DNA from: Halichondria panicea
Lineage: Eukaryota > Porifera > Demospongiae > Suberitida > Halichondriidae
Assembly (NCBI RefSeq): GCF_963675165.1
Contig: NC_087377.1
Span: 1,265,501-1,329,500 of the forward strand
Direction: 5' to 3'
Length of the DNA stretch: 64,000 nt
Part shown: positions 58,701 to 64,000 of the stretch, in pieces
Layout: each line of letters begins with the position of its first letter
Position numbering within the stretch: the stretch's first letter is position 1
Notes under the pieces: generated by a model
What the model was told of the DNA's origin: nothing
Database searches by the model: none
The model's input: only the letters and a program-made list of their open reading frames with translations
Made by a program: the position numbers and the translations under genes

Positions 58701-60950
58701 CTGTACTAGCTATATCCTTGAGATTGTAAGCAATTCCTATACTAGGTTTGTGAGCTACTACTAGTCACACAGACTGAATGTCTGGAGCTAAGAGAGAAAC
58801 TGTCTCCTCAGCATTGGGGCAAAGTACTTTAGATAGTTCTATATACATGTATAGTACTGAAAGATACACTCCAGACCTACTTTGAGTGTAACCATGAAGT
58901 AATAATTTTCCCCATGCACTCAGCAATACTATGCTCACCTGATGGGATGTTGTGTGGGAGGGGCTGCATGGGGTAACTGGATTAGGACTCTCATGCAGGG
59001 GGGGGGTCTTGTACACCCTTGCAGCTGGAAGGCCTGAGAGAAAAAGGATAGTCACTTATACTCAATAATAATTATATTATGTTCCTCACTTGTCTAATTG
59101 TGTGTTTGTTTCCAACATGCTGCACTGTTCAGTCCATCACCATGATTATAGTGCTCGCATGCAAGCCTGCAGCAGTCAGTGTAGCCTCGATTCCAAGCCG
59201 CTGAGAAAGACATTCAAGGGGCTGGAGTCGAGGCTACAGTCAGTGACACTCTCGCTGCACGGTTCGTGTAGAGTTGAAAGATTGAAGACATCAGCTGCAA
59301 AACCTAGTACATGGTGAGATAGACTAGTGTAGTCAGTGCATTTATTGTATAGTATTAGGACAGAAGTAGGCCTCCAATAAATTGATTGAGCGTACTACCA
59401 CAATAATTGTTAGGAAAATATTGGCTATAACATTTTAGCTCACATGTCTATAGCTTGCTTCCAACATGCTGCACTGTTCAGCCCCCATCATTCGATCACT
59501 GTGCTCGATCTTGCTGCATGGCATGTTCAGAAAACCATTCTGAAAAGCACTCGGCTAGAAGGTCACAAGGAAGTTTTAAAACCAAGTTGTCACTTATATA
59601 GAGTTGAAATGTGAAGACATCTGCAGAACAACAATAACATTGTTAGCATGCATGGTTGCTGAATACACTGTACAATTTAATTATAACTATGTTTCCTCAC
59701 TAGTGTAGTGCCTCTATGATTATGCAGCCAGTCAGTGACATCAATCTCGCTCACTGGTTTGTGTTGTCACTATGAGTTGAGACATCTGCAAAACAGCAAA
59801 ACAGGCAATAATTGTTAGCTGGTTGCAGAACACAGACTGCAGAATTATTAATGCACAGAATAATACTATTGTACATGTGACAATGACCTAACAGCAAAAC
59901 TCATGCTTGCGCTTACTAGTTATACATATACACAACTATAGGATTTTTATATTATACACAGCAATCCACTTACCAGTTGCTTGGGTGGTTGGAAAGACAC
60001 CATTTTCCTCTGGTTAGTTTCTTCATCCTCCACAAGGAGGTTGCGCAATCAGATCTACGCATGTGCAGAAATAGTGAGCCCCACCCCCCTTCTTGTTTTT
60101 GCACACATGGACTGTTTCCCATGTTTAATATAGCTATGGCAGCTAGCTGTGGGCCTCAAGGATCCCACTTCTGTACAAGCCAACTCCTGGAAGGAGGAGT
60201 AGGTATAATGTTTGCATTCCCAAGTTTATGTTCATTTTTTATTCTGGTTCTCAATAACATTGCTGCTGAATTATTAGCAAGAGAGAGTGCATGTGATACA
60301 CAACTGTTACTAGACTAATTGATGGTTGCAAATGTTCAAGACTATGGACTTCAGAGAACTGATCTCTCGTTCCCTCGTGACATCCCAGCAGCTGGCTATC
60401 TTGTTAACTGCGACTTCTCTTTAGTTCACCTGAGAGAGAGAGAGAGAGGTTACCATGCAAACAATGTAGGAGGAGGGTCTAATGTGTATAATAATCAATT
60501 TTCAGTTAATAAAGGTATTGACTAAATGTTGACCAGGTGCATGTTTCCTTTACCATTCAATCAATGGGTATCCCAACTCTTTGAAATCGGATGTTCGTAG
60601 TACAACCTAAAATTTAGCTATAAAATTCTGAAAAGTACATACACCCATTTATACTGAATGATTATATACTGTTATTTAGCCCAAGCTATGGACAATTTGG
60701 GCCTGACCGATCTAAAAACACCATTATTGGACGTTCCAAACAAATATACTGTGTTTGGTCCTGCTTGGTCTAAATACAGTTACCATAAGACCTCAATTTA
60801 ATTAAAGTGACACTTTTAAGACCTCTGCCCGAAGTTGCTTTTTTTGGAGGTGAAAAATCATTCGCATCTAATTGGAGGTAGGTACACCTAGTACCAAGAA
60901 TAGAGAGAGTATCGAACGTAGGCATACTGTGTATCGAAAGTAGATGTCAT
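58700..60950. other. no gene recognised
   Basis: Holds a 59-kb micro-palindrome, a loose duplication (CAACATGCTGCACTGTTCAG at about 59117 and 59463) and a GAGA tract at 60432. The reading frames here show no domain. Confidence 0.4.
59182..59236. mobile_element. micro-palindrome, TAGCCTCGA family, 55 bp
   Basis: TAGCCTCGATTCCAAGCC...GGGCTGGAGTCGAGGCTA with perfect 9-bp target duplication CAGTCAGTG at 59173-59181 and 59237-59245. Confidence 0.88.
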
Positions 60951-60969
60951 CACCCACACTTGGATTGTC

Positions 60970-61172
60970 AAATTTCCCCGTATGTCCCGAGGGGGGGGGG
61001 GTAGTGGGGCAACACCAGAGGAGGTCTGACATGCGTGCACGAATCACTATATAGTTCAGTGCATTGTGGTCACGTGATATGTCCAGGCCAAATGCACTAG
61101 CACTTGTAGTGATTCGTGCACGCATGTCGCGGACCTCCCCGACCTCTGGGGCAACAACACATTCATGATAGG
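60970..61172. mobile_element. truncated copy of the 45492 element
   Basis: Keeps the nested CCAGAGGAGGTC.GACATGC pair flanked by GGCAACA repeats and the right terminus CATGATAGGTGCA; the left terminus is lost. Confidence 0.7.
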
Positions 61173-61264
61173 TGCACTACAACAAAGGGAGCTAGAGAGC
61201 TAGTCTATATATAGATAGAGTATCTGGGTCCACTGAATAAGACCTGACACTACTCACCCTAGCA

Positions 61265-61817
61265 CTCAGGTATAATTATTAAGGACTGGGACCTTCAATT
61301 ATTGCTGAATCAACTAAAACGCAGCCACGCCCACGATTTTTAATATGTTTTGTGTGTAAAAATTTTGTGCAGCTACTGATCTTTTTTAGTTCTAAAAACG
61401 GTGTTCTAAACCTTCCTTTTAGCTCTTAATTCTTAGTGTAGTAGGTAGTTCAAAGGCTTAAGCAGACATATCTGCTGGGAGAGAGCCACTTCTTTGGCCA
61501 AAGGTGAGATTTTGCACAAAACTTAGTCTTACAGCTGACAATAAGTGACATTTTTATTTTTATAGGCTAATAACTTACTCTAAATAGAACATGATGCTCT
61601 CTCCCAGCGGATATGTCTGCTTAAGCCTTTGAACTACCTACTACACTAAGAATTAAGAGCTAAAAGGAAGGTTTAGAACACCGTTTTTAGAACTAAAAAA
61701 GATAAGTAGCTGCACAAAATTTTTACACACAAAACATAATTATTAAAAATCGTGGGCGTGGCTGCGTTTTAGCTGATTCAGCAATAATTGAAGGTCCCAG
61801 TCCTTAATATACCTGAG
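61265..61817. mobile_element. 553-bp inverted-repeat element splitting a coiled-coil exon copy
   Basis: CTCAGGTATAATTATTAAGG...complement, with arms pairing over more than 200 bp each (TTAAGCAGACATATCTGCTG and complement). It interrupts the third copy of the MVASLQRELDNAR exon between CCCTAGCA and CATTGTCC; the only duplicated bases are CA. Confidence 0.85.
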
Positions 61818-62527
61818 CATTGTCCAGCTCCCTCTGCAGACTAGCCACCATATCCACCAGCAGCAGCACTTAGTCAGGATGCCGTCACTCTCTGGCTAGC
61901 TCTCTCTCTTCACTGCTTGTAGCCTCGTGTGCATGGAGCCATCTCTGTTAGAAACTGGGATCTATAATTATACTGAGCTATATACTGTTTCAATGCTGCC
62001 TAGCTGTGAAGCTCTTAGTCTAGTCTATAGCAGAGTCCAGTCTACGGTAGCTAGCTATATAGCTCAGTAGGCCATGTGCAAATTTATAAATTCATTACTG
62101 CAGTGATCTTTACAGGATTACTGGCTAATATTATTTTGTTCCCAAGTTGAAAGATCCATACCAAGAACATTGTCAGTAAAAAAAACTCATGCCACTTCAT
62201 TCATTACCACAATAAGCGTCAAACAAAACAAAATAATGTGCAAATGTGCTTATGGTTCTATAGTGTTGGTAGTGTCTGATGGTGTTGACTGATCCATGAC
62301 CTCCAGTCCTGCATGAGGAGGGAGGGAGACACAAGAGTCAGCAACTAGCAAACCTACACTTGCAGTATATATCCAATACCATTTTGACAGTGTGTATTGC
62401 AAACACTTGGAATGCTGTTCTTACTATAATTATACAATTCACTATTGCATGGCACTACTGTACTGACAAGCAAGCTCACAAAGGTAATGGTCGAAGTGAT
62501 CATAAACTAGGTACATTTGTAACTCAC

Positions 62528-62875
62528 ATGTATGCTCCACACAGGCCTTGTGAATGCTGCGAACTACCTCTCCGTCCTCAATCTTTGCAGCAATCTCCAC
62601 TAATCGACCGTAAGTAGCTGTTGAATTCAATGGATACATTTCGAGAATACTTTTACTCTTCCACATCTTCAGAGCAGCGAGAAATCTTCCTGGGATATTA
62701 TCAACCATGGAAGGACACTTATCGATAGCGTCAATCTTAGCATCACTGAGGCCCAGCCTGAGTTTGTATCTGTCATAGCCAGCAATCTCGGTACACAACT
62801 GAAGAAGAGCTTCATCCGAGCACTCTTGATTCAACTGAGCGGCAGTCGCTGTCACTATCGTCTGATGTGGTTGAA
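62528..62875 (-). CDS. death-domain exon, intact copy
   Basis: A 348-bp phase 1-1 exon with acceptor CTGTACAG and donor GTGAGTT, open throughout: VQPHQTIVTATAAQLNQECS, LLQLCTEIAGYDRYKLRLGL, SDAKIDAID, FLAALKMWKSK and ATYGRLVEIAAKIEDGEVVR-SIHKACVEHT. The helix pattern and the W..K...ATYGRLVEIA segment fit the death-domain fold (apoptosis or innate-immune adaptor interactions). Of the three copies in the window this is the only one without a frameshift. The partner domains of its gene are not identified. Confidence 0.75.
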
Positions 62876-63447
62876 CTGTACAGAACAAAATACCTTACAA
62901 TGACAATGTAATGCACGTAGTAGCTTATAATACTCTGAACTGTACACCACATACGAGACGTACACAATACAACTATAAGGCTATATACACTCAACCACTT
63001 TAGACTATAATATTATACTGAACTTACATTGACTATAATTTTTATACTTGTACAATTATTATGTCACGCGTGATTACTTTGCGAGTACCAGCATTTATAG
63101 CAACAAGCTAGCCTCCCCTAGCCGCTCATTGCATCATTCCCAAGTGGTTCCCTTAATTATAAGCTTAATCCCTTCACACTAAAATCAATAATTATTCAAG
63201 TTCCAACAAACACACTTGCAATGTGAAAAAACTTACAGGACTGGGCAGGAAAAGCACCAAAAAGCATGGAAACATGCAAGGAGAGAGCTGTATACCAATG
63301 ACATTGACATTGACAGTACAATCATAATTATGTTGCCAACATTTAGAATGCTGTACAGAGTTCACTATAATTATCGTGGCACTATAATTATACACGAGCA
63401 AGCTCACAAAGGTAATGGTGAAAGTGATGATTCACTAGGTAACTCAC

Positions 63448-63785
63448 TGGTATGCTCCACACAGGCCTTGTGAATGCTGCGAACTGCCTCTCCGTCCTCA
63501 ATCTTTGTAGCAATTTCCACTAATCGACCGTAAGTAGCTGTTGAATTGGATGGATAGTCGAGAATGATGCTTTTACTCTTCCACTTCTTTAGAGCAGTGT
63601 GAAACCTCCCTGGGATGTTATCAACAGTCCGATCGATAGCACTAATCTCAGCATCACTGAGGCCCAGCCTGTGCTTGTATCTGTCATAGACAGCAATCTC
63701 AGTAGACAACTGGAGAAGAGCTTCATCCGAGCGCTCTTACTCAACTGAGCTGTAGTCGCTGTCACTATTGTCTCATGTGGTTGAA
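63448..63785 (-). pseudogene. death-domain exon, frameshifted copy
   Basis: Acceptor TCTCTACAG and donor GTGAGTT intact. One base is missing in TTGAGTAAGAG relative to TTGAATCAAGAG at the 62528 copy, breaking the frame about 15 codons in; the rest (STEIAVYDRYKHRLGLSDAE, ATYGRLVEIATKIEDGEAVR) is open. Could be real decay or a sequencing indel. Confidence 0.65.
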
Positions 63786-63859
63786 CTGTAGAGATAAAAC
63801 GTATGTTCTAAAAATAGCAGCGCACACATGCAATCATACAGATTTAATTATAGTAGCTG

Positions 63860-64000
63860 TGAAAATGAGGTGGATGTGGCTACCAGCCCTGGATGTTTTC
63901 TATTTGAACGCTAGGTCGATAACTATTTTTAATCAGGGCTGGTGCGAGACTATCGAACAACCCTCCACAGTGGTCTATCCTCGGCATCACAAACAAGCCA
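63860..64000. repeat. hairpin and dispersed repeat at the right edge
   Basis: ACCAGCCCTG...CAGGGCTGGT form a stem, then CTATCCTCGGCATCACAA matches 6601-6620. Confidence 0.5.

Noticed and set aside
59977..60318. 113-codon plus-strand frame
   Set aside because: No recognisable domain, no paralogue and no splice context.

Overview
The window is animal genomic DNA with exon-intron genes: AT-rich, short introns with clean GT-AG borders, many small inverted-repeat (MITE-like) elements and very many CA/TG microsatellites. The gene content (death-domain exons, an ankyrin/Roc-like GTPase gene, a multi-SRCR membrane receptor, a cilia gene) together with the constant ATAATTATA intron texture suggests a sponge (demosponge). 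That assignment is an inference; another early-branching metazoan is possible. No bacterial features (operons, CRISPR, IS elements, rRNA) are seen, and no tRNA was recognised by eye.

Layout. 0.5-12.3 kb (minus): gene A, with ankyrin repeats at its N-terminus (12.3-10.0 kb), symmetric phase-1 linker exons (8.9-7.7 kb), a large Roc-COR-like GTPase exon (3.6-1.5 kb) and two tandem copies of a 96-bp NLS-like exon. A palindromic piggyBac derivative (3.8-5.4 kb) sits in the intron before the GTPase exon. 12.7-16.1 kb: decayed fragments of a NAK-family (AAK1/BIKE/GAK-like) kinase, a coiled-coil exon and a death-domain exon. 16.6-18.0 kb: a 45-bp satellite. 19.4-23.9 kb (minus): a CFAP299 (C4orf22) orthologue with a 36-bp satellite in one intron. 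24.2-25.9 kb (plus): a conserved-looking gene I cannot name. 27.3-30.7 kb (plus): a four-SRCR transmembrane protein, one half-domain of which carries a stop codon. 31.9-33.4 kb: exon remnants of an unrecognised gene. 33.7-41.2 kb (minus): gene B, ankyrin repeats, NLS, a zinc ribbon and a Ser/Thr-rich tail, with a 3.4-kb transposon-like insertion filling one intron. 42.1-45.3 kb (minus): a NAK-family kinase, probably broken. 45.4-46.3 and 60.9-62.1 kb: duplicate copies of the coiled-coil-exon region. 46-60 kb: gene-poor repeats, decayed PHD-finger and RRM fragments and a 1.2-kb duplication. 62.5-63.8 kb: two more death-domain exons.

The dominant theme is local segmental duplication. The unit kinase plus ankyrin gene occurs twice (about 10-13.6 kb and 38-45 kb), and the coiled-coil/death-domain unit two or three times. 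The copies have since diverged by frameshifts, exon loss, satellite expansion and nested MITE insertions, so the insertions can be ordered in time. A second theme is an active-looking family of minute palindromic elements (28-102 bp) flanked by perfect or near-perfect 9-bp target duplications.
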